Below are positions 42,989 through 52,234 of a stretch of DNA of 64,000 nucleotides, piece after piece. Position 1 is the first letter of the stretch. Each line of letters opens with the position of its first letter. The notes under the pieces are model-generated. The model did no database searches. It was not told the DNA's origin and worked only from the letters and a program-made list of their open reading frames with translations. Origin of the DNA: Nitratireductor aquimarinus. Lineage in GTDB: Bacteria > Pseudomonadota > Alphaproteobacteria > Rhizobiales > Rhizobiaceae. A program made the position numbers and the translations under genes. The stretch covers positions 310,001 to 374,000 of the forward strand of contig NZ_JAFKDE010000004.1 of NCBI RefSeq assembly GCF_017255295.1. Direction: 5' to 3'.

Positions 42989-44011
42989 TTACTGGCCGAT
43001 CTGAGCATTCCACTCCGAGAGCCAGGTCTCGCGGTTGTCGAGGATGACAGCCGGGTCGAGCAGCTGAAGGCTCTCAACGGTCTCGGCGCCATAGGTGAGG
43101 TTTTCGGCGATCTCCTCGGAGACCTTCACTTCCGAATTGGCGGGGCTGTCCACCAGCGCCTCGGCAAGCTTGGTCTGGACCTCGGTGGAGAGCCAGAAAT
43201 CCATGAACTCATAGGCGAGATCTTCGTTCTTCGCGCCCTTGGTCAGGATCATGACGTTCATGCCGCCGGTCTGGCCTTCCTTCGGGGTGGCCCAGGCCAT
43301 GTCGAAGCCCATCTTGGCGTATGCGCCCCAGGCAAAACGGCCAATGGGTGCTGCCAGGATCTCTTCCTGCTGCATGAGCTGTGCGACCTGCGAGGAACGC
43401 TCGTAGAAGGTGACGATGTCGTCCTTGTTCTTGGCGACTTCGGCAATGGCGGCCTTCAGGTCTGCGGAATCGTCACCGATGGCCTTGCCGACCATGTAGA
43501 GCGCGGGCGGACCCTGATTGGTGCTGACATTCGGGAACGCAACGCGGCCCTTCAGCTTGTCCTGGAACAGGTCGGCCCAGCTTTCAATCGTCACCTCGTC
43601 GGCGCGGTAGGCGATGGAGGTGGCGTAGAAGGTGTAGCCGACAGCCAGATTGTCGCCGAGCGGGTCCTTGGCGATGTCATAGAGCTTGTCGTAGTTCGAC
43701 AGGCGGCTGACGTCGATGGACTGGGAGATGCCCTTGCGCGATGCCGAAAGCGCGTCGTGCGTGGACATGACGGCCATGTCGATTTCCGGATCGTCCTTGC
43801 GGGCTTCCAGCTTTGCCAGACGCTCCACGGAGTTGCCGGTCTCGACCACCAGTTCACAGCCGCACTGGGCCTCGAACGGATCGTAGACGATCTCCTTGAA
43901 GGCGTCCTGGGCGAAACCATAGACGGAGATGACGAGGGTCTTGTCGGCTGCCTGTGCTGCGCCGCTGAGTGCGGCCAGCGCGACGCCGGAGGCCATGAGT
44001 TTCTTGAACAT
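42989..44011 (-). CDS. ABC transporter substrate-binding protein of the purine-salvage operon (periplasmic)
   Basis: 340 aa. Signal peptide MFKKLMASGVALAALSG with AQAAD cleavage. The mature protein begins KTLVISVYGFAQDAFKEIVYDPFE, an extracellular solute-binding family 1 opening related to PotD and iron-binding proteins. A Cys pair in EAQCGCELVVE near residue 50 is unusual for the family and could form a disulfide or bind something. Ligand unknown; the operon (nucleoside hydrolase, adenine deaminase) suggests a purine nucleoside or base, which would be an atypical ligand for this family. Confidence 0.9.
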   Translation of the reverse strand: MFKKLMASGVALAALSGAAQAADKTLVISVYGFAQDAFKEIVYDPFEAQCGCELVVETGNSVERLAKLEARKDDPEIDMAVMSTHDALSASRKGISQSIDVSRLSNYDKLYDIAKDPLGDNLAVGYTFYATSIAYRADEVTIESWADLFQDKLKGRVAFPNVSTNQGPPALYMVGKAIGDDSADLKAAIAEVAKNKDDIVTFYERSSQVAQLMQQEEILAAPIGRFAWGAYAKMGFDMAWATPKEGQTGGMNVMILTKGAKNEDLAYEFMDFWLSTEVQTKLAEALVDSPANSEVKVSEEIAENLTYGAETVESLQLLDPAVILDNRETWLSEWNAQIGQ

Positions 44012-44043
44012 GTCTAATCGCTTCCTTCTCTGGTGGTGCTTTT

Positions 44044-45126
44044 CTAGACGGGGTCCGTGGCGGATGATGACGCAGGCCAGCGATGGACCGACGTCCTGTC
44101 GCCAGGAGCGGCCCGACCCAACACCGGGCCGCTTGACTGGCGTATGATGAGCTCCATCGGGATGGAACTCTGGCCCTTAAGGGCCGGCAGATCGGACGAC
44201 GCATCGCGGGCGCCGCCTTGGTCGATCTGGGAAATGAGGTCGGCAATGGCGATCTCGGCAATGCGCTCCATATCCATGCGCATGGTGGTGAGGCTCGGCG
44301 CAATGACGCCGGCCCAGATGAGATCGTCAAAACCGGTGACGCTGACATCGTCGGGAATGGAGACGCCGCCCTGCTGCAGCTCGGTGATTGCGCGCAGGGC
44401 ATGAAGATCGGACACGGCGGCGAAGGCCGTAACGCCCTCCTCCACCAGACCCACAAGCCCGAGCGGGCAGCCGGAACCATGGCTGCGCTCCATTTCGCCG
44501 ATCCAGATCAGGCGGGCTTCGCCCTTGCCGGCGAAGGCTTCGCGAATGCCGGCAATGCGGTCGTTCTGAACGTTGGAATCGGAATGAAGGCCGATGATCG
44601 CCACGGAGCGGTGGCCGAGCTCCAGCAGGTGCCGGCCCATTTCGAGGCCGCCATTGCGGTGATCTGCGGCGACCGTGTTGCCCGGCGTGGAAGGGGAATC
44701 GATGACCGCAACGGGACGGCCAATATCGGCAATGCAGGTGCCGTGGCGCGGGACGACGACGATGCCATCCGCGCCGCGCTCGATCAGCCGGTTGATGGCG
44801 CGGGACTGGGCTTCGATATCGCCGCGACTGTCGCCGATGAGAACGCCATAGCCGGCCTCGGAGGCGGCGTGCTCGATGGCCTGCGCGAACTGGGGAAAGA
44901 GCGGGTGACCGATATCGGCCAGAACGAGGCCAAGCACATGGCTGCGCCCGGTGCTCAGCGCCCGGCCTGCGAGGCTGGGCACATAGCCCAGCTCTTTTGC
45001 CTTTTCGCGGATCGCCCGGCCGAGCTCCTTCGACACGCGGCCCTTTCCGGACATCGCGTTTGAAACGGTCGCAACCGATACGCCAAGAGCTTTGGCAATA
45101 TCGGATAGATTGGCGCGAGAAGCCAT
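44044..45126 (-). CDS. LacI-family transcriptional regulator of the purine-salvage operon
   Basis: 360 aa. The N-terminal HTH SRANLSDIAKALGVSVATVS with hinge helix (GYVPSLAGRALSTGRS) is followed by a ribose-binding-like effector domain (VLGLVLADIGHPLFPQFAQA, ending TTMRMDMERIAEIAI). ATG 45126 matches the family; a TTG at 45141 is also in frame. The gene is first in the operon, 32 bases before the binding-protein gene, so it likely regulates itself and the importer through the operator candidate at 45149-45160. Effector probably a purine base or nucleoside. The C-terminus is long (about 20 extra residues, GDRTSVHRWPASSSATDPV). Confidence 0.92.
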   Translation of the reverse strand: MASRANLSDIAKALGVSVATVSNAMSGKGRVSKELGRAIREKAKELGYVPSLAGRALSTGRSHVLGLVLADIGHPLFPQFAQAIEHAASEAGYGVLIGDSRGDIEAQSRAINRLIERGADGIVVVPRHGTCIADIGRPVAVIDSPSTPGNTVAADHRNGGLEMGRHLLELGHRSVAIIGLHSDSNVQNDRIAGIREAFAGKGEARLIWIGEMERSHGSGCPLGLVGLVEEGVTAFAAVSDLHALRAITELQQGGVSIPDDVSVTGFDDLIWAGVIAPSLTTMRMDMERIAEIAIADLISQIDQGGARDASSDLPALKGQSSIPMELIIRQSSGPVLGRAAPGDRTSVHRWPASSSATDPV

Positions 45127-45148
45127 CAAAGCCCGATTCAAATGAAGG

Positions 45149-45160
45149 TTAAGCGTTTAA
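45149..45160. promoter_or_regulatory. LacI-type operator candidate
   Basis: TTAAGCGTTTAA matches its reverse complement at 10 of 12 bases and has the central CG step typical of LacI/PurR operators. It lies 23-34 bases upstream of the lacI-like start codon, where it would block the operon promoter. Confidence 0.55.
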
Positions 45161-45215
45161 GCATTATGCCCGGCAAGAACCATCATGTCGAATCGGATTT
45201 TGAAAATCCCCAGAA

Positions 45216-45251
45216 ATAGCGGTCAGGACATATCAATATCATGACCGCTAT
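45216..45251 (-). terminator. Hairpin behind copA, probable terminator
   Basis: ATAGCGGTCA (45216-45225) is the exact reverse complement of TGACCGCTAT (45242-45251); the loop is 16 bases and itself contains ATATCAATAT. On the minus strand it starts 5 bases behind the copA stop codon and is followed by TTTCTGGGGATTTTC. It separates copA from the LacI-headed operon. Confidence 0.6.
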
Positions 45252-45256
45252 GGCGA

Positions 45257-47800
45257 TCAGGCGGACGCCGTGACCGCCCTCGCCTCGCCGACCTGCGCTC
45301 CCTCCTGCCCGGCGGACCGGGCAGGAAGCGGCGCCTGAAAGCGCTTGAGGCGCAGGGCATTGCCCAGCACGAAGACACTGGAGAGCGCCATCGCACCGGC
45401 AGCGAGCATGGGCGACAGGAGCGTGCCCGTGGCCGGATAGAGGACGCCGGCAGCAACCGGAATGAGACTCACATTGTAGGCGAAGGCCCAGAACAGGTTC
45501 TGCCTGATGTTGGTCATGGTCGCCTGCGAGAGGCCGATTGCATTGGCAACACCGGTCACATCGCCCGCCATGAGAACCACGTCGGCGCTTTCGATGGCGA
45601 CATCCGTTCCGGTGCCGATGGCGATGCCGACATCGGCTTCTGCCAGTGCAGGAGCATCGTTGATGCCGTCACCGACGAAGGAGACCGGACCTGCCAGACT
45701 GCGCAGGCGCTTGAGCGCCTCGACCTTGCCCTCGGGAAGAACCTCCGCCTCGACCCGGTCGATGCCCAGCTTTGCGGCAATGGCTTCGGCGGTGTGGCGG
45801 TTGTCGCCGGTGATCATGGCCACTTCGAGCCCCAGCGCATGCAGTGCAGCGATGGCACGCGGCGTTGATTCCTTGACCGGATCGGCAACGGCAACCACGG
45901 CGGCAAGCCGGCCATCGACCGCCGCATAAAGCGGCGTCTTGGCGTCGGTTGCGAGCCTGTCGGCATCGGCGGATGCGCTGCCGATCTCGACACCCTGCTG
46001 GCGCATGTAGCGGTCCGCACCGATGTGGAGTTTGCGGCCGTCAACGGTGGCTGCAATGCCGAAGCCCGGAACCGCATCGAACGCGGCGACCGGCTTGAGG
46101 GTGAGCCCTTCGGCGCGCGCGGCCTCGACGATGGCCTCGGCCACCGGATGTTCGGACATGGCTTCCGCCGATGCGACGAGCGAAAGGATATCGGCGCGCT
46201 CGAACCCATTCTGCATCACGAAATCGGTGAGTGCGGGGCGACCGAGCGTCAGCGTGCCGGTCTTGTCGAAGGCGACGACACTTGTGTTGCGCAGGCTCTG
46301 CAGCGCCTCGCCATTGCGGAACAGAACGCCGAGCTGTGCAGCGCGGCCGGTGCCGACCATGATGGAGGTGGGCGTGGCGAGCCCCATGGCGCACGGGCAG
46401 GCGATGATGAGCACCGCGACCGCGTTGACCAGCGCGAAGGCGAATGCGGGATCGGGACCGAACACCATCCACACGACGAAGGTGAGTGCGGCGGCAAGCA
46501 TCACGGCCGGCACAAACCAGGCCGTGACCCGGTCGACCACCGCCTGAATGGGCAGCTTGGCCCCTTGCGCGTTTTCGACCATGCGGATGATCTGCGCCAG
46601 CACCGTGTCGGAGCCGACCTTGGTGGCGCGGTAGACGAAGCTGCCGGTCTTGTTGATCGTTCCGCCGATCACCTCGTCGCCTTCGGCCTTGGAGACAGGC
46701 ACCGGCTCGCCGGAGATCATGGCTTCATCGACATAGGAAGAACCGCTTTCGACCAGACCGTCGACCGGCACCTTGTCGCCGGGGCGCACCTGAAGCCGGT
46801 CGCCCACAACCACGTCCTCAAGCGGCAGCTCGACAAAGGCATCGTCGCGGAGAACACGCGCGCTCTTGGCGCGCAGGCCCATCAGCCGCTTGATGGCCTC
46901 GCCGGTGCGGCCCTTGGCGCGCGCCTCCAGAAGCCGGCCGAGCAGGATGAGCGTGACGATGACGGCGGACGCCTCGAAATAGACGTTGACCGTGCCGGAC
47001 GGGAGAACGCCGGGCGCGAAAGTGGCCACGACCGAATAGGCCCAGGCGGCGGTGGAACCGAGCATGACAAGCGAGTTCATGTCCGGCGCAAAGCGCATCA
47101 GCGCGGGGAAGCCCTTGCGATAAAAGCGCAGGCCCGGCCCGAACTGCACGATGGTCGCCAGCACGAAATAGAGGAGGTAAAGCGTCTTGCGGTCGGCGAT
47201 CCCCATCAGCCATGCATGCATGCCCGGGATGAAATGGCTGCCCATCTCGAGAATGAAGATCGGAAGGGTGAAGATTGCAGCCAGCGTGAAATCGCGCTTG
47301 AGCGAGCGAAACTCGGCGGCCTTGGCCTCCTCATGCGCATCACGGGCGGCAGCGCCATCGGAACGGGCAACCGGCGTGTAACCGGACTTGCGGATCGCCT
47401 CTTCAACGCCGCGGCGCGCTTCATCGTTCAGAAGTTCGACGGATGCGCCTTCGGTGGCGAGGTTCACCGCGACCTTTGAAACGCCGGGCACGGCGGCAAT
47501 CGCCTGCTCCACACGCCGCACGCAGGATGCGCAGGTCATGCCCTCGATGCCGATATCGAGATGGCTCTCCGGCACGCCATAGCCGGCACGTTCCACCGCA
47601 CTGACGATGCTGGAAAAATCAACGCCGGGCTGCACCGCCACATCGGCCGTCTCGGTCGCCAGATTGACCGAGGCGCTTTCAACGCCATCGACGGCAGCAA
47701 TCGCCTTTTCCGCGCGTTTGACGCAGGAAGCACAGCTCAGCCCCTCGATGCGGAAGCGTTTTACATTGGCCGAAGACGTGCCGGCAGGAAGGGTATTCAT
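45257..47800 (-). CDS. copA: Copper(I)-exporting P1B-type ATPase CopA
   Basis: 847 aa inner-membrane ATPase. Two N-terminal heavy-metal-associated domains carry CxxC at Cys23/Cys26 (GLSCASC) and Cys90/Cys93 (GMTCASC). Membrane Cys-Pro-Cys at 469-471 ([14 protein letters not shown]), phosphorylated Asp513 in DKTGTLT, the SEHPVAEAI histidine-proline motif and [16 protein letters not shown] in the hinge are intact. The CPC motif plus late NVSLIP and [15 protein letters not shown] with Met/Ser pairs indicate Cu+ (P1B-1) transport. ATG 47800 is chosen: AGGG lies 8 bases upstream. A CueR-type promoter is directly upstream. Confidence 0.96.
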   Translation of the reverse strand: MNTLPAGTSSANVKRFRIEGLSCASCVKRAEKAIAAVDGVESASVNLATETADVAVQPGVDFSSIVSAVERAGYGVPESHLDIGIEGMTCASCVRRVEQAIAAVPGVSKVAVNLATEGASVELLNDEARRGVEEAIRKSGYTPVARSDGAAARDAHEEAKAAEFRSLKRDFTLAAIFTLPIFILEMGSHFIPGMHAWLMGIADRKTLYLLYFVLATIVQFGPGLRFYRKGFPALMRFAPDMNSLVMLGSTAAWAYSVVATFAPGVLPSGTVNVYFEASAVIVTLILLGRLLEARAKGRTGEAIKRLMGLRAKSARVLRDDAFVELPLEDVVVGDRLQVRPGDKVPVDGLVESGSSYVDEAMISGEPVPVSKAEGDEVIGGTINKTGSFVYRATKVGSDTVLAQIIRMVENAQGAKLPIQAVVDRVTAWFVPAVMLAAALTFVVWMVFGPDPAFAFALVNAVAVLIIACPCAMGLATPTSIMVGTGRAAQLGVLFRNGEALQSLRNTSVVAFDKTGTLTLGRPALTDFVMQNGFERADILSLVASAEAMSEHPVAEAIVEAARAEGLTLKPVAAFDAVPGFGIAATVDGRKLHIGADRYMRQQGVEIGSASADADRLATDAKTPLYAAVDGRLAAVVAVADPVKESTPRAIAALHALGLEVAMITGDNRHTAEAIAAKLGIDRVEAEVLPEGKVEALKRLRSLAGPVSFVGDGINDAPALAEADVGIAIGTGTDVAIESADVVLMAGDVTGVANAIGLSQATMTNIRQNLFWAFAYNVSLIPVAAGVLYPATGTLLSPMLAAGAMALSSVFVLGNALRLKRFQAPLPARSAGQEGAQVGEARAVTASA

Positions 47801-47836
47801 CGCTTTCACCCTGAATGACTATTGTTCAGGATTGCG

Positions 47837-47867
47837 CTTCTAAACCTTCCAGTCAATGGAAGGTCAA
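47837..47867 (-). promoter_or_regulatory. CueR-type copper-responsive promoter of copA
   Basis: On the minus strand, -35 TTGACC (47867-47862) and -10 TAGAAG (47842-47837) are separated by 19 bp, the over-long spacing typical of MerR-family activated promoters. The spacer region carries the perfect inverted repeat ACCTTCCA-N5-TGGAAGGT (47844-47864), the classical CueR box. The ATG of copA follows 37 bases after the -10. The cueR gene itself is not in this window. Confidence 0.9.
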
Positions 47868-47876
47868 GCGAGAAAA

Positions 47877-48101
47877 TCACTGCATCTTGTCGGAGCCGGA
47901 AAAGGCGCTCAGGAGCAGGCGCAGATACTGCACTTCCGGGTGGTTCGGCAGCCGCCGGTCGATCTCGGCAAGCTGGCGGCGCGCCGCATATTCGATATCG
48001 GCATGGGGCGGGAGGCTCAAAAGCCACTCCATGAAAGCGCGCTGCTGCGCGGGGATCGAACCCGCGCGCAACAGCTTCATTCTGGTTGCGTCATACGCCA
48101 T
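47877..48101 (-). CDS. Small conserved-looking hypothetical protein downstream of nrdB
   Basis: 74 aa, basic to neutral, no signal or membrane segment. It begins MAYDATRMKLLRAGSIPAQQ; predicted mostly helical with an LPPHADIEYAARRQLAEID segment. The start at 48101 is 3 bases behind the nrdB stop, so it is the third cistron of nrdA-nrdB; a TTG at 48104 is the alternative. The stop lies 10 bases before the CueR promoter of copA. I do not recognise the family. Cotranscription suggests a link to ribonucleotide reductase or merely a local gene. Confidence 0.65.
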   Translation of the reverse strand: MAYDATRMKLLRAGSIPAQQRAFMEWLLSLPPHADIEYAARRQLAEIDRRLPNHPEVQYLRLLLSAFSGSDKMQ

Positions 48102-48104
48102 CAA

Positions 48105-49220
48105 TCAGTCCCAGCTCAGCGCGCCGCCGTTCTGATATTCGATGACGCGGGTCTCGAAGAAGTTCTTCTCCTTCTTCAGATCCATCGCCTCGCTCATCCA
48201 CGGGAACGGGTTTTCGGTTTCGGCGAAGACCGGAGCCAGGCCAAGCTGGGCGCAGCGGCGGTTTGCGATGAAGTGCATGTACTGTTCGCACAGCGCCGCG
48301 TTGAGACCGAGAAAGCCGCGCGGCATCGTATCCCGCCCGTAGGATGCTTCCAGTTCGGCGGCATGCGCGATCATGCCCCGCACCTCGTCCTGAAAGGCGG
48401 GCGTCCAAAGATGCGGGTTCTCGATGCGGATCTGGTTGATGACGTCGATGCCGAAGTTCAGATGGATCGATTCATCGCGCAGGATGTATTGATACTGCTC
48501 GGCGATGCCGACCATCTTGTTGCGGCGGCCAAGCGACAGGATCTGTGCGAAGCCGGTGTAGAACCACATGCCCTCGAAGATGACATAGAAGGCCACGAGG
48601 TCACGCAGGAACGCCTGATCGGCCTCCGGCTTGCCGGTCCTGAATTCGGGATCGTCCAGATGCTGCGTGAAGTCGAGCGCCCATGCCGCCTTGTCGGTGA
48701 TGGAGGGCACTTCGCGATACATGTTGAACAGCTCGCCCTCGTCCAGCGACAGGCTTTCCACGATGTACTGGAAAGTGTGCGTGTGGATCGCCTCCTCGAA
48801 GGCCTGACGCAGCAGATATTGCCGGCATTCGGGATTGGTGAGGTGCCGGTAGATCGCCAGAACGATGTTGTTGGCGACAAGGGATTCGGAGGCGGCGAAG
48901 AATCCGAGATTGCGCTTGATCATGCGCCGCTCGTCTTCGGTCAGGCCATCGCGCGACTTCCAGAGCGCAATGTCGGCCTGCATGGAGACCTCGGTGGGCA
49001 TCCAGTGATTGTTGCAGCCGGCGAGATATTTCTCCCAGGCCCAGCGATATTTGAGCGGCAGGAGCTGGTTGACGTCGGCACGGGCGTTGATCATGCGCTT
49101 GTCATCCACCGAGACGCGGGCCGCCCCGCGCTCGATCTCGCCGAGGCCCGTGGCGTCGGCCTCGTCAGCGGCAGGGTTCGCGGCAGTGGCGGGCTGCGAT
49201 TGTTCGTTCCAGTTCAGCAT
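48105..49220 (-). CDS. nrdB: Ribonucleotide reductase small subunit NrdB, class Ic (Mn/Fe) type
   Basis: 371 aa ferritin-fold subunit that supplies the oxidising cofactor to NrdA. The metal ligands are Glu112 (AASESL), Glu143 and His146 (EEAIHTHTF), Glu216 (IFEGMW), Glu250 and His253 (RDESIH). Where class Ia enzymes have the radical Tyr there is Phe150, and where they have Asp as first ligand there is Glu112. Spacing of all seven positions equals that of the Chlamydia trachomatis class Ic enzyme (Glu89, Glu120, His123, Phe127, Glu193, Glu227, His230; recalled) with a constant offset of 23. Tyr152 corresponds to the electron-transfer Tyr129 there. Cofactor therefore probably Mn(IV)/Fe(III). 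It sits 129 bases behind nrdA. Confidence 0.93.
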   Translation of the reverse strand: MLNWNEQSQPATAANPAADEADATGLGEIERGAARVSVDDKRMINARADVNQLLPLKYRWAWEKYLAGCNNHWMPTEVSMQADIALWKSRDGLTEDERRMIKRNLGFFAASESLVANNIVLAIYRHLTNPECRQYLLRQAFEEAIHTHTFQYIVESLSLDEGELFNMYREVPSITDKAAWALDFTQHLDDPEFRTGKPEADQAFLRDLVAFYVIFEGMWFYTGFAQILSLGRRNKMVGIAEQYQYILRDESIHLNFGIDVINQIRIENPHLWTPAFQDEVRGMIAHAAELEASYGRDTMPRGFLGLNAALCEQYMHFIANRRCAQLGLAPVFAETENPFPWMSEAMDLKKEKNFFETRVIEYQNGGALSWD

Positions 49221-49255
49221 TTTTTTGGCTTCCGATTGGGTTTGGGCGCTACGTA

Positions 49256-49320
49256 CCCACCTTCGTCCTTCGACAGGCTCAGGATGAAGGTGGGGGGCTC
49301 AGGCTCACGATGAGGGTTGG
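49256..49320. repeat. Intergenic repeat between nrdA and nrdB with CTTCGACAGGCTCAGGATGA core
   Basis: The core with CTTCGACAGGCTCAGGATGA (49267-49286) is, from memory, a repeat seen in many alphaproteobacterial intergenic regions. A degenerate second half (GGGGGCTCAGGCTCACGATGAGG) follows up to about 49316. It fills the unusually long gap between nrdA and nrdB and may form a processing hairpin between the two cistrons. Confidence 0.6.
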
Positions 49321-49349
49321 GGCGCGGAGCGGGAGATGCGAAGGCCGGG

Positions 49350-52229
49350 CTACTGGCAGGCTTCGCACTCGGGATCGTCGATGGCGCAGGCCCTGCCCCA
49401 TGCGGCGTTCGGATCGATGGCGATGGGCGCGGCGGAAACGCTCGTGGCGGAGACGGCGTTGAGTTTGCCGTCGGTTCCCTTGAGCGTGGATTTCTCCACA
49501 TGGGTGGCCGAGCGCGAGCGCAGGTAATAGGTCGTCTTCAGACCCTTCCGCCACGCCAGCCGGTAGAGTTCGTCCAGCTTCTTGCCACTCGGATTGGCGA
49601 TGTACAGATTGAGCGACTGGGCCTGATCGATCCATTTCTGGCGGCGCGAGGCGGCCTCGATCAGCCAGGCGGGTGCGATCTCGAACGCGGTCGCATAGAG
49701 CGCCTTCAGATCATCCGGCACGCGGTCGATCTGACCGACGGACCCATCGAAATATTTGAGGTCCGACATCATGACCTCATCCCACAGACCGCGCTCTTTC
49801 AGATCGTGAATCAGCGCCGCATTCACCACGGTGAAATCGCCCGACATGTTCGATTTGACGAACAGGTTCTGGTAGGCGGGCTCGATGGACTGGGACACGC
49901 CGCAGATATTGGAGATGGTGGCGGTGGGCGCGATGGCCATGCAGTTGGAATTGCGCATGCCGGTTTTCTTCACCCGCTTGCGCAGGCTCTCCCAGTCAAG
50001 CGTTGCCGCACTGTCCATCTCGACGCCCGGCCGCGCCTCTTCCAGAAGCCGGATGGAATCGATCGGCAGAACGCCCTTCGACCAGAGCGAACCGTCGAAG
50101 CTGGCATAGCGCCCGCGCTCGGCGGCAAGTTCCACCGAAGCGGCAATCGCATGATAGCCGATTGCCTCCATGCTCATATCGGCAAAGGCCACCGCCTGTT
50201 CACTCTGATAGGGAATGCGCAGCTTTTGCAGGGCATCCTGAAAGCCCATCAGGCCGAGACCGACCGGGCGATGGCGCAGATTGGAATGGCGCGCCTCGGG
50301 AATGGTGTAGAAATTGATGTCGATGACATTGTCGAGCATGCGCATGGCGGTGCCGACCGTGCGCGCCAGCCGCGCCAGATCGAGCGCGCCATCGGCAATG
50401 TGATTGACGAGGTTCACCGAACCCAGATTGCAGACGGCCACCTCGTCCCTGGACGTATTGAGCGTGATTTCCGTGCACAGATTGGATGAGTGAACGACGC
50501 CGACATGGCCCTGCGGCGAACGGATGTTGCACGGGTCCTTGAAGGTGACCCAGGGATGCCCGGTCTCGAACAGCATGGTGAGCATGCGCCGCCACAGATC
50601 GACCGCGCGCACGGTTTTGAAGACACGCAGTTCACCGGCTTCCGCCTTTGCCTCATAGGCCTCGTAGGCAGCGCGAAACGCCTTGCCATAAAGGTCGTGC
50701 AGGTCGGGCGTCTCGTCAGGCGAAAACAGCGTCCACGAACCGTCCGCCTCGACGCGTTCCATGAACAGGTCCGGCACCCAGTTGGCCGTGTTCATGTCGT
50801 GCGTGCGGCGGCGGTCGTCGCCGGTGTTCTTGCGCAGATCGAGGAACTCCTCGATATCGATGTGCCAGCTCTCCAGATAGGCGCAGACGGCGCCCTTGCG
50901 CTTGCCGCCCTGATTGACGGCGATGGCCGTGTCATTGGCGACCTTGAGGAACGGCACGACGCCCTGGCTCTCGCCATTGGTGCCCTTGATATGCGCGCCG
51001 AGACCGCGCACCGGCGTCCAGTCATTGCCGAGACCGCCGGAATATTTGGCAAGCAGCGCATTGTCCTTCACCGCCTTGAAGATGCCGTCGAGATCGTCGG
51101 CCACCGTGGTGAGGAAGCAGGAAGAAAGCTGCGGGCGCAGCGTGCCGGAATTGAACAGGGTGGGCGTGGAGGCCATGAAGTCGAAGGACGACAGAAGGTC
51201 ATAGAACTCGATGGCGCGCGCCTCGCGGTCGATCTCGCGCACGGCAAGCCCCATGGCGACACGCATGAAGAACGCCTGCGGCAACTCGAAACGAATGCCC
51301 CCGGCATGCAGGAAATAGCGGTCGTAGAGCGTCTGGAGGCCAAGGAACTGGAAGTTCAGATCACGCTCGGGCCTGAGCGCCGCGCCAAGGCGCGCCAGAT
51401 CGAAACGGGCAAGCTCGGGGTCGATGAGCTCGCTGGCAATGCCGCTCGCGATAAAGTCAGGGAAATAGCTTGCATAGCGCTCCGCCATTTCGGCCTGCGT
51501 CGCCTGCTCGGGCCTGCCGGCCACAAAGGTAAGCGCCTCGCGCCGCAGCCTGTCGAGCAGAAGACGCGCGGAGACGAACGCATAGTCAGGCTCCTGCTCC
51601 ACCAGTGTGCGGGCGGCAAGGATGGGCGCAAGCGACAGCTCGTCCTGACGGATGCCGTCATAGAGATTGCGGCGGGTTTCCGTGAGGATCGGTTCGGCGG
51701 AAACGGTCTTGAGGCCGGCACAGGCTTCTTCGACGATTGCGGCAAGCCGCGCCTCGTCCAGCGGAACCAGCGTTCCGTCATCCGCCGTCATCTGCAGGGC
51801 GGATTGCGGGGCTTCCACACTGGCCGTCCCGGCGGCGCGTTCGCGGGCGCGCTCCTCGCGATAGAGCACATAGGCGCGGGCAACCCGATGATGCTCGCCG
51901 CGCATGAGGGCGAGTTCCACCTGATCCTGAATTTCCTCGATGTGGAACAGACGGTCCGCATCGGCCCGGCGCGTGAGCGCGGACACGACCTGTTCCGCCA
52001 GCTCTTCGACAATTTCATGGACGCGGCGCGAGCCAGCGGCGGTGGAACCCTCAACCGCCAGAAACGCCTTGGTCAGCGCCACCGCGATCTTTGCCGGATC
52101 GAACGGTGTTACACCGCCACTACGGCGGATGACGCGATACCCCGGTTCAAGAGATGTAGTTTCGGTGTTTGTGATGGAATGCGGAACCGTGGCGGTGCCG
52201 TTGGTGTGTTGTGCTTCAGTCGCCGGCAT
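49350..52229 (-). CDS. nrdA: Ribonucleoside-diphosphate reductase large subunit NrdA
   Basis: 959 aa catalytic subunit that reduces NDPs to dNDPs. Two ATP-cone-like segments open the protein (YRVIRRSGGVTPFDPAKI, then MTADDGTLVPLDEARLAAIV). Next come the active-site Cys in LSSCFLTTVADD, the radical Cys in SSNLCTEITLN, the second redox Cys in VAVCNLGSVNL, the MNTANWVPDLFM and ISNICGVSQSIEP segments and the C-terminal redox tail DPECEACQ. Start ATG 52229 is preceded by GGGGG; an in-frame start at 52283 lies inside the structured leader and is rejected. The gene is under a cobalamin riboswitch (52340-52525) and partners with the class Ic NrdB. Two cones suggest dual allosteric control by ATP/dATP. 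Confidence 0.96.
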   Translation of the reverse strand: MPATEAQHTNGTATVPHSITNTETTSLEPGYRVIRRSGGVTPFDPAKIAVALTKAFLAVEGSTAAGSRRVHEIVEELAEQVVSALTRRADADRLFHIEEIQDQVELALMRGEHHRVARAYVLYREERARERAAGTASVEAPQSALQMTADDGTLVPLDEARLAAIVEEACAGLKTVSAEPILTETRRNLYDGIRQDELSLAPILAARTLVEQEPDYAFVSARLLLDRLRREALTFVAGRPEQATQAEMAERYASYFPDFIASGIASELIDPELARFDLARLGAALRPERDLNFQFLGLQTLYDRYFLHAGGIRFELPQAFFMRVAMGLAVREIDREARAIEFYDLLSSFDFMASTPTLFNSGTLRPQLSSCFLTTVADDLDGIFKAVKDNALLAKYSGGLGNDWTPVRGLGAHIKGTNGESQGVVPFLKVANDTAIAVNQGGKRKGAVCAYLESWHIDIEEFLDLRKNTGDDRRRTHDMNTANWVPDLFMERVEADGSWTLFSPDETPDLHDLYGKAFRAAYEAYEAKAEAGELRVFKTVRAVDLWRRMLTMLFETGHPWVTFKDPCNIRSPQGHVGVVHSSNLCTEITLNTSRDEVAVCNLGSVNLVNHIADGALDLARLARTVGTAMRMLDNVIDINFYTIPEARHSNLRHRPVGLGLMGFQDALQKLRIPYQSEQAVAFADMSMEAIGYHAIAASVELAAERGRYASFDGSLWSKGVLPIDSIRLLEEARPGVEMDSAATLDWESLRKRVKKTGMRNSNCMAIAPTATISNICGVSQSIEPAYQNLFVKSNMSGDFTVVNAALIHDLKERGLWDEVMMSDLKYFDGSVGQIDRVPDDLKALYATAFEIAPAWLIEAASRRQKWIDQAQSLNLYIANPSGKKLDELYRLAWRKGLKTTYYLRSRSATHVEKSTLKGTDGKLNAVSATSVSAAPIAIDPNAAWGRACAIDDPECEACQ

Positions 52230-52234
52230 GTAGA

